Program-made: the position numbers and the translations under genes
DNA from: JAALKW01 sp963974485
GTDB taxonomy: Bacteria; Pseudomonadota; Gammaproteobacteria; Legionellales; Legionellaceae
Assembly: GCA_963974485.1 (NCBI GenBank)
Contig: CAXBBS010000009.1
Span: forward strand, 1 to 64,000
DNA: 64,000 nt
Reading direction: 5' to 3'
Part shown: positions 36,398 to 45,011 of the stretch, in pieces
Layout: every line of letters starts with the position of its first letter
How positions within the stretch are numbered: position 1 is the first letter of the stretch
The notes under the pieces: model-generated
Seen by the model: the letters and a program-made list of their open reading frames with translations, nothing else
What the model was told of the DNA's origin: nothing
Database searches by the model: none

Positions 36398-37423
36398 ATG
36401 CTAAGTCGAGTTGGAAATTCTTTATACTGGATGAGTCGATATCTGGAACGTGCCAATAATGTAGCGCGCTTTATTGATGTTAATTTACGGCTTATTCTTG
36501 ATATGCGCGTGGAACGCCAACAGGCTCAATGGGAACCGTTGATCCGAACAACCGGTAATGATGCTGAATTTTTAAAGCACTACGCGGTCTTTAACGAAGA
36601 AAATGTGGTTAAATTCCTAACATTTGACGCAAAAAATCCCAACTCTATCATCTCTTGTGTATCCAGCGCACGTGAAAATGCCCGTACTGTGCGGGAAATG
36701 ATATCGTCTGATCTTTGGAAATCTATTAACGAGTTTTATCATCTCGTAAGTAAAAACAGTAAAAAACGACAAATTCACGATTTACAATCGTTTTATGCTG
36801 AAGTAAACACGTTTAATAACTTAATCGTTGGGATTCAGCAAGACTCTATTTCACACAGTGAAGCTTGGCATTTTATGCATCTCGGGCAAATGCTCGAGCG
36901 CGCGGACAAGACAGCACGCCTGCTTGATGTAAAATATTTTTTACTTTCACCTCATCCCGAGGAAATCAATTCGCTGCACGATATTATTGAATGGGGTGCT
37001 GTTTTACAGTCCGCAAGTGGTTTGGAAATGTATCAAAAACAATTTCATCGTATCACGCATCAAAATGTGGCTAATTTTTTAATTTTTGACCCAAATTTTC
37101 CACGCGCCATGAAGTATTGTATGGACTCCGCGGCCTTATCGTTACAAACAATCACACGTATTATAAACGTCCAAGTGCCCGCAGAAGACGAAATGGATAA
37201 ATTACAAAATTTATTATTATCAACCGATATCAACCAGATATTGGCCAATGGGTTACATGAATTTATCGATCTATTTCAATTTAATTTAAACGTGCTGGAT
37301 CAGTCTATCTACCAATCCTTTTTTGCAACAAAAGTGCACCGCCCTATCGTCAATACCGATAGGACGCTGGCTTATAGGGACCCGCTACAGCAAGATTCAA
37401 ATATTCAGCCTGCTCTGAGGTAA
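36398..37423 (+). CDS. Alpha-E domain (DUF403) protein
   Basis: 341 residues, all-helical, beginning LSRVGNSLYWMSRYLERANNVARFIDVN, the family hallmark, with WHFMHLGQMLERADKTARLLDVK in the middle. Alpha-E proteins occur almost always with circularly permuted ATP-grasp and transglutaminase genes. The biochemical role is unproven. The last 24 codons run antisense over the end of ahcY, a 74-bp tail-to-tail overlap, and make the protein slightly longer than usual. AGGA precedes the ATG. Confidence 0.93.
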   Translation: MLSRVGNSLYWMSRYLERANNVARFIDVNLRLILDMRVERQQAQWEPLIRTTGNDAEFLKHYAVFNEENVVKFLTFDAKNPNSIISCVSSARENARTVREMISSDLWKSINEFYHLVSKNSKKRQIHDLQSFYAEVNTFNNLIVGIQQDSISHSEAWHFMHLGQMLERADKTARLLDVKYFLLSPHPEEINSLHDIIEWGAVLQSASGLEMYQKQFHRITHQNVANFLIFDPNFPRAMKYCMDSAALSLQTITRIINVQVPAEDEMDKLQNLLLSTDINQILANGLHEFIDLFQFNLNVLDQSIYQSFFATKVHRPIVNTDRTLAYRDPLQQDSNIQPALR

Positions 37424-38654
37424 GTGTCGTTAAGTTTGCACCAATGCGATCTAAATGCAAACGAGCGACCTTTTCATCAAGTTTTTTCGGCAAGGTGTAA
37501 ACTTGATGCTTGTACTTATCGCTATGCTGAAACAGCTCGATTTGTGCAAGCACTTGGTTTGTAAACGACGCCGACATCACAAAACTCGGATGCCCTGTTG
37601 CGCAACCTAAGTTCACCAAACGACCTTCAGCCAAGACGATGACGCGCTTACCGTCCGGGAAAACAACGTGATCAACTTGCGGTTTAATATTATCCCAAGT
37701 GTATTGCCGTAAGCTCGCAATATCAATTTCGGAATCAAAGTGCCCGATATTACACACAATAGCTTGGTCTCGCATGCCCTTCATGTGCTCATGTGTTACC
37801 ACATGATAGTTACCGGTGGCCGTCACAAATATATCAATGTTATTAACAACATCATCCAAGCGTACTACGCGGTAGCCTTCCATCGCCGCCTGTAAGGCGC
37901 AAATAGGATCAATTTCAGCGATACAAACCGTAGCTCCTTGTCCACGTAAGGCTTGAGCGCAGCCTTTACCCACATCACCGTAGCCTATAATCAATGCCAT
38001 TTTACCGGCAATCATCACATCGGTTGCGCGTTTAATACCATCCAAAAGTGATTCGCGACAACCGTATAAATTATCAAATTTTGATTTAGTGACCGAGTCG
38101 TTGACGTTAATAGCTGGCATTCTTAAAGTACCGCGTTTCGCCATCTCATATAGACGCGCAACACCTGTGGTTGTTTCTTCAGATAGACCATAAATTTCAG
38201 GCAATAATTCAGGGTAATCAACATGCACTAAAGCCGTTAAATCACCACCATCATCCAATAATAAATTCGGTGTCCAATTATTTGGGCCTTGGATGGTCTG
38301 CTGCATACACCACAACGCTTCTTCTTCCGTTTCACCCTTCCAGGCAAACACCGGAACACCGGAGACAGCCATAGCTGCTGCAGCTTGATCTTGTGTTGAG
38401 AAAATATTACACGACGACCATCGAACTTGTGCACCTAAAGCTTGCAACGTTTCAATTAAAACAGCGGTTTGAATGGTCATATGGAGGCAGCCGGCAATAC
38501 GTGCGCCGGCTAAAGGTTGGGAGGCAGAAAATTCAGAGCGAAGCGCCATGAGACCGGGCATTTCGGTCTCAGCAATGGCTATTTCTTTTCTGCCCCATTG
38601 GGCAAGTGTTACATCAGCGACGCGATAATCATTCGAATCATTGGGTTCCCTCAT
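37350..38654 (-). CDS. ahcY: Adenosylhomocysteinase
   Basis: It hydrolyses S-adenosylhomocysteine to adenosine and homocysteine, relieving inhibition of methyltransferases. The 434-residue protein has the NAD-binding GYGDVGKGCA motif, the substrate-site NVNDSVTKSKFDN and the conserved C-terminus GPYKPASYRY. ATG 38654 follows AAGGAG and overlaps the metK stop by 17 nt, so the two SAM-cycle genes are co-translated. The 3' end is overlapped by the convergent alpha-E gene. Confidence 0.97.
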   Translation of the reverse strand: MREPNDSNDYRVADVTLAQWGRKEIAIAETEMPGLMALRSEFSASQPLAGARIAGCLHMTIQTAVLIETLQALGAQVRWSSCNIFSTQDQAAAAMAVSGVPVFAWKGETEEEALWCMQQTIQGPNNWTPNLLLDDGGDLTALVHVDYPELLPEIYGLSEETTTGVARLYEMAKRGTLRMPAINVNDSVTKSKFDNLYGCRESLLDGIKRATDVMIAGKMALIIGYGDVGKGCAQALRGQGATVCIAEIDPICALQAAMEGYRVVRLDDVVNNIDIFVTATGNYHVVTHEHMKGMRDQAIVCNIGHFDSEIDIASLRQYTWDNIKPQVDHVVFPDGKRVIVLAEGRLVNLGCATGHPSFVMSASFTNQVLAQIELFQHSDKYKHQVYTLPKKLDEKVARLHLDRIGANLTTLTSEQAEYLNLAVAGPYKPASYRY

Positions 38655-39828
38655 GCATGCTCTCCTTAACCTGCGACTTAGAAATAGCTGAACGTAACAC
38701 CTCTACTTTATCCAAACGCTCCCAAGGAAATTCATCACGACCATAGTGACCCAGGGTTGCTGTTTGACGATAGATAGGACGCAGCAAATCATGATGCTTA
38801 ATAATTCCTGCGGGTGTCAAATCAAAATTAGCTTTGATTAACTCAATAATTGCCTGTGCTTCTAAGCGTCCTGTGCCAAACGTATCAACAAAAATAGATG
38901 TCGGCTCGGCCACACCAATCGCATACGACACCTGAATTTCACATTTATCTGCAATACCTGCTGCGACTAAATTTTTCGCCACATATCGTGCAGCATAGGC
39001 TCCTGAACGGTCAACTTTAGATGGATCTTTTCCTGAGAAACATCCACCACCATGACGCGCCATACCGCCATACGTATCTACAATAATTTTACGACCTGTA
39101 AGCCCGCAATCACCTAAAGGACCACCAATCACAAAACGGCCGGTTGGATTAATTAAAAACCGTGTTTCGTTTGTCAGCCATGCCTTTGGAATCACTTGAT
39201 GAATGATCGCTTCTTTAACATCTGAAATAATTTTATCTTGACTGACATCCGGTGTATGTTGCGTTGAAAACACAACGGTATCTACAGCCACAGGTTTACC
39301 CTGTTCATAACGTAACGTCAGTTGACATTTTGCATCCGGACGAAGCCAAGCTAACTCGCCACTTTTTCGAAGTTCTGCTTGTTTTGCCATCAGACGATGG
39401 GAATACGCAATCGGAGCCGGCATCAGTTCGTTTGTTTCCGTGGTCGCATAACCAAACATCAAACCTTGGTCGCCAGCACCTAAAATTGCTTTTTCAACCT
39501 GATCAACACCTTGCGCAATATCGGCTGACTGCTTCCCAATCGCTGAAAGTACCGCACATGATTCCCAATCAAAGCCCATCGCCGAGCTGTTATAACCAAT
39601 ATCGCGTATCACACCACGTGTTATTTCTTCAACATCAACCCACGCTTCTGTTGTAATTTCACCACCTACCAACACCATACCGGTTTTAACAAAAGCTTCA
39701 CATGCCACGCGAGCATGCTTGTCTTGCTCTAAAATAGCATCAAGAATGGCATCTGAGATTTGATCGGCAATTTTATCGGGATGGCCTTCAGATACAGATT
39801 CTGACGTAAACATATAATTCGAATTCAC
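38638..39828 (-). CDS. metK: S-adenosylmethionine synthetase
   Basis: It makes SAM from methionine and ATP. Signatures: ESVSEGHPDKIADQISDA at the N-terminus, GAGDQGLMFGYA in the middle and GGGCFSGKDPSKVDRS in the C-terminal half. The start appears to be GTG 39828, overlapping the carA stop (GTGA) with GGGAG 8 nt upstream. A later ATG (39813) would remove five residues. It lies between carA and ahcY in the minus-strand operon. Confidence 0.97.
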   Translation of the reverse strand: MNSNYMFTSESVSEGHPDKIADQISDAILDAILEQDKHARVACEAFVKTGMVLVGGEITTEAWVDVEEITRGVIRDIGYNSSAMGFDWESCAVLSAIGKQSADIAQGVDQVEKAILGAGDQGLMFGYATTETNELMPAPIAYSHRLMAKQAELRKSGELAWLRPDAKCQLTLRYEQGKPVAVDTVVFSTQHTPDVSQDKIISDVKEAIIHQVIPKAWLTNETRFLINPTGRFVIGGPLGDCGLTGRKIIVDTYGGMARHGGGCFSGKDPSKVDRSGAYAARYVAKNLVAAGIADKCEIQVSYAIGVAEPTSIFVDTFGTGRLEAQAIIELIKANFDLTPAGIIKHHDLLRPIYRQTATLGHYGRDEFPWERLDKVEVLRSAISKSQVKESMHEGTQ

Positions 39829-40964
39829 AGCTTTAACTCCCTGTTACACATAAGTTCAATAAATTGATTAAAAAGACAGGCCGCATCATGTGGCCCAGGC
39901 CCAGCTTCAGGATGTCCCTGAAAGCCAAAGGCAGGTTTACTTTGATGAATCATACCTTGCAGGCTTTCATCAAACAAGGAGCGATGCGTCACACGTAAGC
40001 AATCGGGTAAGCTCGCTTCATCTAAAGCAAAGCCATGATTTTGACTTGTAATTAAAACACGTTGTTTTGCACCCGGGGCGGCCAATTCTGCTACAGGATG
40101 ATTCGAACCATGATGCCCGAACTTCATTTTGATGGCTTTTGCATCACAAGCAAGTCCTAAAATTTGAAATCCAAGGCAAATGCCAAACAGCGGTATACCG
40201 TGCTCTAATAATTCGCGCGTGGCTTGAATAGCGTAATCGCAAGCAGCGGGATCGCCTGGGCCATTCGACAACAAAACACCATCAGGATTCATGCTTAGGA
40301 CATGTTCAGCTGACGTTTGCGCTGGCACCAACGTAATATGACACCCTTTATCACGTAAGCGCCGTAAAATACTGTATTTAACACCAAAATCATACACCAC
40401 GACATGAAAGCGCTCAGGCTTTGATTCACTGGCCCAAGCACCTTGTCCCGTATGCCAGCGTTCAATCGTTTTACGAGAAACAACACGAGCTAAATCAACG
40501 CCATCAAGACCAGGGCAAGCTTTTGCTGCAACCAACGCTTCTTCGGTATCGGTTGTATCCGTCACAATACAGGCAGCTATCGCACCATGCTCACGTAAAT
40601 GATGGGTTAATGCACGTGTGTCCACACCTGCAATCGCAACCACATTATGTTTTTTCAACCAATTAGGCAGCGTCATTTCAGCACGATAATTACTCGAGAG
40701 CGAAACATCATTTTGAAGAACCAAGCCCGAAGCCCAGGCCTTGGATGACTCCATATCGTCTTGGTTGCAGCCCGTATTACCCACATGTGCTGTGGTTAAC
40801 ATGACCATTTGGTTAGCATACGATGGATCGCTTAGAATTTCTTGATACCCGGTCATGCCCGTGTTGAACACGAGCTCACCGACGGCTCGTCCTGATGCAC
40901 CAACAGAGATACCCTCAAAAATTGAGCCATCCGCGAGAACAAGCCGAGCCGGTATATTATTCAT
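39825..40964 (-). CDS. carA: Carbamoyl-phosphate synthase small subunit
   Basis: The glutaminase subunit for carbamoyl phosphate, feeding arginine and pyrimidine synthesis. The N-terminal CarA domain (LADGSIFEGISVGA, VFNTGMTGYQEILSDPSY) is followed by a class I amidotransferase domain with FGICLGFQIL (nucleophile Cys) and GHPEAGPGP. It starts 6 bp after dnaJ. The partner carB, usually adjacent, is not here: metK and ahcY follow instead. Confidence 0.96.
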   Translation of the reverse strand: MNNIPARLVLADGSIFEGISVGASGRAVGELVFNTGMTGYQEILSDPSYANQMVMLTTAHVGNTGCNQDDMESSKAWASGLVLQNDVSLSSNYRAEMTLPNWLKKHNVVAIAGVDTRALTHHLREHGAIAACIVTDTTDTEEALVAAKACPGLDGVDLARVVSRKTIERWHTGQGAWASESKPERFHVVVYDFGVKYSILRRLRDKGCHITLVPAQTSAEHVLSMNPDGVLLSNGPGDPAACDYAIQATRELLEHGIPLFGICLGFQILGLACDAKAIKMKFGHHGSNHPVAELAAPGAKQRVLITSQNHGFALDEASLPDCLRVTHRSLFDESLQGMIHQSKPAFGFQGHPEAGPGPHDAACLFNQFIELMCNRELKL

Positions 40965-40970
40965 GAGTAC

Positions 40971-42119
40971 TTACATATCCTCAAAAAATTGCTTAACTCG
41001 ACCAAACCAGGAGTCTGAACGAGGTGCGTGAGCACCTGGATTTTCATCCAGCGATGCCTGAAAACCCGTGAGCATCTCTTTTTGTTCTCGTGATAATTTC
41101 ACCGGTGTTTCTAAGACTACACGGCATAACAAATCACCCGAACCATGAGCGCGCACCGATTTCATACCTTTACCACGCAAACGAAAGGATTTACCTGTTT
41201 GCGTTTCTGGTGGTATTTTTAACGCCACACGTCCTTCCAACGTTGGTACGTCAATCGAACCGCCCAACACAGCCGTTGAAAAAGCAATCGGAACCTCACA
41301 ATGTAAATCTTTACCTTCACGCTCAAAAATCGCATGCTTTTTTACCGCGACTTGAACATACAAATCACCGGATGGGCCACCATGTATGCCCGCTTCACCT
41401 TCACCACTCAAGCGAACGCGATCACCTTCATCAATACCGGCCGGTATTTTAACCGTCAGCGTTTTTGTTTCACGCACACGACCGTTACCATGACAATCGG
41501 TACATGGATCAGAAATCGTCTGACCTTCACCGTGACAGGTAGGACAGGTTTGTTGAATCGAAAAAAATCCTTGCTGAATACGGACTTGTCCGACACCCGC
41601 GCACGTTTCACACGTGATAGGTTTCGTGCCTTTTTTACCACCGGATCCACTGCATCCTTTACAGGCAACATGGCGTGGAACCTTAATTTCAATACTTTTA
41701 CCCGCAGCTGCTTCTTCAAGTGTAACCTGAACGTTCATTTGAAGATCGGAACCACGTTGCGCCCGTGATTGCTGACCGCCGCCACGACGTCCACCGCCTG
41801 TGAAAATATTTTCGAAAATATCTTCGAAACCACCAAAACCGCCGCCGCCGAAACCACCACCGCCAAAACCACCCGGTCCACCACCAGCTGAACCATCAAC
41901 GCCCGCATGCCCAAATTGATCGTACGCCGCGCGTTTGTCTTTATCAGACAAAACCGCATAGGCTTTTTGAACTTCCTTAAACTTTTCTTCAGATGATTTA
42001 TCATCCGGATTTCGATCCGGATGATGCTTCATCGCTAATTTACGATAGGCTTTTTTAATATCAGCTTCAGCGGCGTCGCGTGCGACACCGAGAAGCTCAT
42101 AATAATCTTTTTGCTGCAT
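40971..42119 (-). CDS. dnaJ: Chaperone protein DnaJ
   Basis: The Hsp40 co-chaperone that delivers substrates to DnaK and stimulates its ATPase. The J domain has HPD (in KHHPDRNP, about residues 31-38), followed by a Gly/Phe-rich linker with an FGGGGFGGGG run. Four CxxCxGxG zinc motifs (CKGCSGSG, CETCAGVG, CPTCHGEG, CTDCHGNG) and the C-terminal substrate domains complete it. It is 382 residues long and lies 23 bp after dnaK. Confidence 0.97.
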   Translation of the reverse strand: MQQKDYYELLGVARDAAEADIKKAYRKLAMKHHPDRNPDDKSSEEKFKEVQKAYAVLSDKDKRAAYDQFGHAGVDGSAGGGPGGFGGGGFGGGGFGGFEDIFENIFTGGGRRGGGQQSRAQRGSDLQMNVQVTLEEAAAGKSIEIKVPRHVACKGCSGSGGKKGTKPITCETCAGVGQVRIQQGFFSIQQTCPTCHGEGQTISDPCTDCHGNGRVRETKTLTVKIPAGIDEGDRVRLSGEGEAGIHGGPSGDLYVQVAVKKHAIFEREGKDLHCEVPIAFSTAVLGGSIDVPTLEGRVALKIPPETQTGKSFRLRGKGMKSVRAHGSGDLLCRVVLETPVKLSREQKEMLTGFQASLDENPGAHAPRSDSWFGRVKQFFEDM

Positions 42120-42142
42120 GAATTACTCTCTCGGTGCGTGAC

Positions 42143-44095
42143 TTATTTTTTAGCGTCGTCTTCATTAACTTCTTCGAATTCTGCATCAACGACCGAATCG
42201 TCTTGTACTGCATCATCCTCGTCAGCTGCTTCAGCTGTTGCGCCATCAGCAGCTTGACCTTCTGCGGACTTTTTAGCGTACACACGTTCAGCCATAGAAG
42301 CCGATGCTTTATTAAGCACTTCCAATTTAGCTTCAATTTCAGCTTTATCACTGCCTTTCACCGCTTCTTTTAGTTCAGCAACGGCTTCTTCAATGCCTTT
42401 TTTCTCATCATCAGCCATGTCATCTGCTAAATCTTTCAGTGACGTTTCACTGCTATGAATCAGACTATCCGCTTGATTGCGTAACTCAACCAATTCTTTG
42501 AATTTTTTGTCGTCATCCGCATGCGCTTCAGCGTCTTGAACCATCGCAGCAACTTCTTCGTCACTCAAACCGCTTGAGGCTTTAATCACAATCGATTGCG
42601 CTTTACCTGTCGCTTTATCCGCGGCTGATACGTTCAAAATACCGTTGGCATCAATGTCAAACGTCACTTCAATTTGTGGCACACCTCGAGGAGCCGACGG
42701 CAAATCAGCTAAGTCAAATCGACCCAATGATTTATTAGCAGACGCTTGCTCACGTTCACCTTGTAACACGTGTACGGTTACAGCTGTTTGATTATTTTCA
42801 GCGGTAGAAAATACTTGATTTGCCTTGGTTGGAATCGTTGTATTTTTATCAATTAATTTTGTCATCACGCCACCCATGGTTTCAATACCAAGAGATAAAG
42901 GCGTTACATCTAACAATAAAATATCTTTCACATCGCCCGACAACACAGCTGCTTGAATTGCAGCACCCACAGCTACAGCTTCATCAGGGTTCACATCACG
43001 TCGTGGCTCTTTACCAAAAAACTCTTCAACCGTTTTTTGAACCAACGGCATACGTGTTTGACCACCCACCAAAATAACTTCATCAATTTTCGCAATGCTC
43101 AAACCAGCATCTTTTAATGCGGTTTTACACGGAGCAATCGTACGTTTAATTAAATCACCTACCAACGACTCAAGCTTGGCGCGAGTTAATTTAATGTTTA
43201 AATGCTTCGGTCCACTTGCGTCAGCCGTAATATAAGGCAAGTTTACATCGGTTTGTTGCGCTGATGACAATTCAATTTTTGCTTTCTCAGCTGCTTCTTT
43301 CAAACGTTGAAGCGCAAGTGGATCGCTATGTAAATCAATACCAGCATCTTTTTTAAATTCAGCAGCCAAATACTCAATCAATGCCAAATCAAAATCTTCA
43401 CCACCTAAGAACGTATCACCGTTGGTCGCCAACACTTCAAACTGATGCTCACCGTCAATTTCTGCAATCTCAATAATCGAGACATCAAACGTACCACCAC
43501 CTAAGTCATATACCGCGACGGTTGAATCACCACGGTTTTTATCCATACCGTAAGCAAGTGCTGCAGCAGTTGGCTCATTGATAATTCGTTTAACTTCAAG
43601 CCCTGCAATCCGACCGGCATCTTTCGTTGCTTGACGTTGTGAATCGTTAAAGTACGCAGGTACGGTAATGACCGCTTCCGTCACGGTTTTACCTAAATAA
43701 TCTTCAGCTGTTTTTTTCATTTTTTTAAGTATTTCAGCTGAAATTTGTGGTGGCGCTTTATCTTCACCTTTGACACGAACCCATGCATCACCGTTATCGG
43801 CCTTCACAATTTTATACGGAACCATGGTCATATCTTTTTGAACAATTTTATCTTTAAACGTACGACCAATCAGACGCTTAATGGCAAACAATGTATTTTC
43901 TGGATTGGTAACGGCTTGGCGCTTTGCTGCAGGTCCAACAAGTACTTCACCATCATTGGTGTAAGCAACAATCGAAGGTGTGGTGCGATGGCCTTCTGCA
44001 TTTTCAATAACACGCGGCGTCTTGCCTTCCATAACAGCAACACATGAGTTTGTGGTACCTAAATCAATTCCAATAATAACGTTTGATGCTGACAT
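42143..44095 (-). CDS. dnaK: Chaperone protein DnaK (Hsp70)
   Basis: The 650-residue Hsp70 has GIDLGTTNSCVAVMEG at the start, the IINEPTAAALAYG and VYDLGGGTFDVSI nucleotide-binding motifs and ILVGGQTRMPLV-like IDEVILVGGQTRMP. The substrate domain and an acidic C-terminal tail (EEVNEDDAKK) follow. It lies 106 bp after grpE; that gap carries a second heat-shock-like promoter, so dnaK may be transcribed both with and without grpE. Confidence 0.98.
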   Translation of the reverse strand: MSASNVIIGIDLGTTNSCVAVMEGKTPRVIENAEGHRTTPSIVAYTNDGEVLVGPAAKRQAVTNPENTLFAIKRLIGRTFKDKIVQKDMTMVPYKIVKADNGDAWVRVKGEDKAPPQISAEILKKMKKTAEDYLGKTVTEAVITVPAYFNDSQRQATKDAGRIAGLEVKRIINEPTAAALAYGMDKNRGDSTVAVYDLGGGTFDVSIIEIAEIDGEHQFEVLATNGDTFLGGEDFDLALIEYLAAEFKKDAGIDLHSDPLALQRLKEAAEKAKIELSSAQQTDVNLPYITADASGPKHLNIKLTRAKLESLVGDLIKRTIAPCKTALKDAGLSIAKIDEVILVGGQTRMPLVQKTVEEFFGKEPRRDVNPDEAVAVGAAIQAAVLSGDVKDILLLDVTPLSLGIETMGGVMTKLIDKNTTIPTKANQVFSTAENNQTAVTVHVLQGEREQASANKSLGRFDLADLPSAPRGVPQIEVTFDIDANGILNVSAADKATGKAQSIVIKASSGLSDEEVAAMVQDAEAHADDDKKFKELVELRNQADSLIHSSETSLKDLADDMADDEKKGIEEAVAELKEAVKGSDKAEIEAKLEVLNKASASMAERVYAKKSAEGQAADGATAEAADEDDAVQDDSVVDAEFEEVNEDDAKK

Positions 44096-44158
44096 AATTT
44101 ATACTCCAATTTGAGTTTATTTAAAATATCTAAACTTAATGACCCCTATGGCTTTCAT

Positions 44159-44186
44159 ATATAAGGCGTAATTTTATTATTTCAAG
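44159..44186 (-). promoter_or_regulatory. Second, weaker sigma-32-like promoter before dnaK
   Basis: On the minus strand CTTGAA (44186-44181) is followed after 14 bp by CCTTATAT (44166-44159), which matches the CCCCATNT -10 consensus at about six of eight positions. The spacing equals that of the strong promoter before grpE. Confidence 0.5.
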
Positions 44187-44201
44187 GGATTCATCTGTTT
44201 T

Positions 44202-44837
44202 TTATTTTGCCACGATCACGCGAGCAGCTCGAATCACACGATCATTGAGCTTATATCCCTTTTGAAACACCGTTAAAACAGTATTAGGTGCTGCATCAGG
44301 TGATACTTGCATGGTCATTGCTTCATGTAACTCTGGATTAAACACATCACCCACCGGATTCATTTGTTCCACATTGGCTTTTTCTAACATATCCAACAAG
44401 AGTTTCATGGTGAGCTGAATCCCTTCGTGCATGCTCGCATCGCTGTGTTTATCAGCCAAAATCTCAGCTTGCTCGAGACTATCAACTACCGGTAAGAGCG
44501 TTTTGATAAATTTTTCGAGTCCATACCGATGCGCGTTGGCAACATCACGCTCAGAGCGACGACGTAAATTATCCATCTCGGCCGTTACACGAACCACTTT
44601 TTCCCAGTTTTCATGTGCTTGTTTCTCAGCATCCGTCAGTTTTTGCTCAAGTACGTCATACGATGGATGCTCTAATGCATTTGCATCTAAATCAGCATCA
44701 GCATCAGCATCAGAAGGTACATCTGAAAACGGTTCAGTCGAGACATTTAAACCTTCTTCAGTCGCTTTATCTACCAACGCTTCTGCAGATTCCAACTCTT
44801 CTTTTATTTTTCCCCAATCTTTTTCTTGTTTACTCAT
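44202..44837 (-). CDS. grpE: Nucleotide exchange factor GrpE
   Basis: It drives ADP release from DnaK. The 211-residue protein has a long acidic, probably disordered N-terminus that includes a DADADAD run, then the coiled coil with RVTAEMDNLRRRSERDV and the C-terminal beta domain (HEAMTMQVSPDAAPNTV, GYKLNDRVIRAARV). The DADADAD run is coded by a hexanucleotide repeat at 44691-44713 that could change length without a frameshift. It heads the heat-shock operon. Confidence 0.97.
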   Translation of the reverse strand: MSKQEKDWGKIKEELESAEALVDKATEEGLNVSTEPFSDVPSDADADADLDANALEHPSYDVLEQKLTDAEKQAHENWEKVVRVTAEMDNLRRRSERDVANAHRYGLEKFIKTLLPVVDSLEQAEILADKHSDASMHEGIQLTMKLLLDMLEKANVEQMNPVGDVFNPELHEAMTMQVSPDAAPNTVLTVFQKGYKLNDRVIRAARVIVAK

Positions 44838-44874
44838 AATAATTTCCTCGCATTGAACAAAACAGCTAGCCCAG

Positions 44875-44902
44875 AGATGGGGGCAATTGCCTAAAATTCA
44901 AG
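44875..44902 (-). promoter_or_regulatory. Sigma-32 heat-shock promoter of grpE-dnaK-dnaJ
   Basis: On the minus strand CTTGAA (44902-44897), a 14-bp spacer and CCCCATCT (44882-44875) match both halves of the sigma-32 consensus exactly. The start of grpE lies 38 nt downstream. No CIRCE inverted repeat is seen. Confidence 0.85.
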
Positions 44903-45011
44903 GGATTTATTGTGATTATACAATTTTTCCATCATTATCCGTTGTTTTTCATTGTTCATTGGGGCAATAACGTTGATAATTAGCCCTCTTAAACATCAGC
45001 TCGTTTTTTAT

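Noticed and set aside
41334..41768. 144-residue plus-strand frame inside dnaJ
   Set aside because: It is the antisense shadow of the conserved DnaJ zinc and G/F regions. Its Thr/Phe-rich repeats mirror the CxxCxGxG codons.
44952..45011. TTG-led N-terminal extension of the DAHP synthase
   Set aside because: The family start aligns with MPDTWTPTSW at ATG 45012, and the extra residues are hydrophobic and unlike the family.
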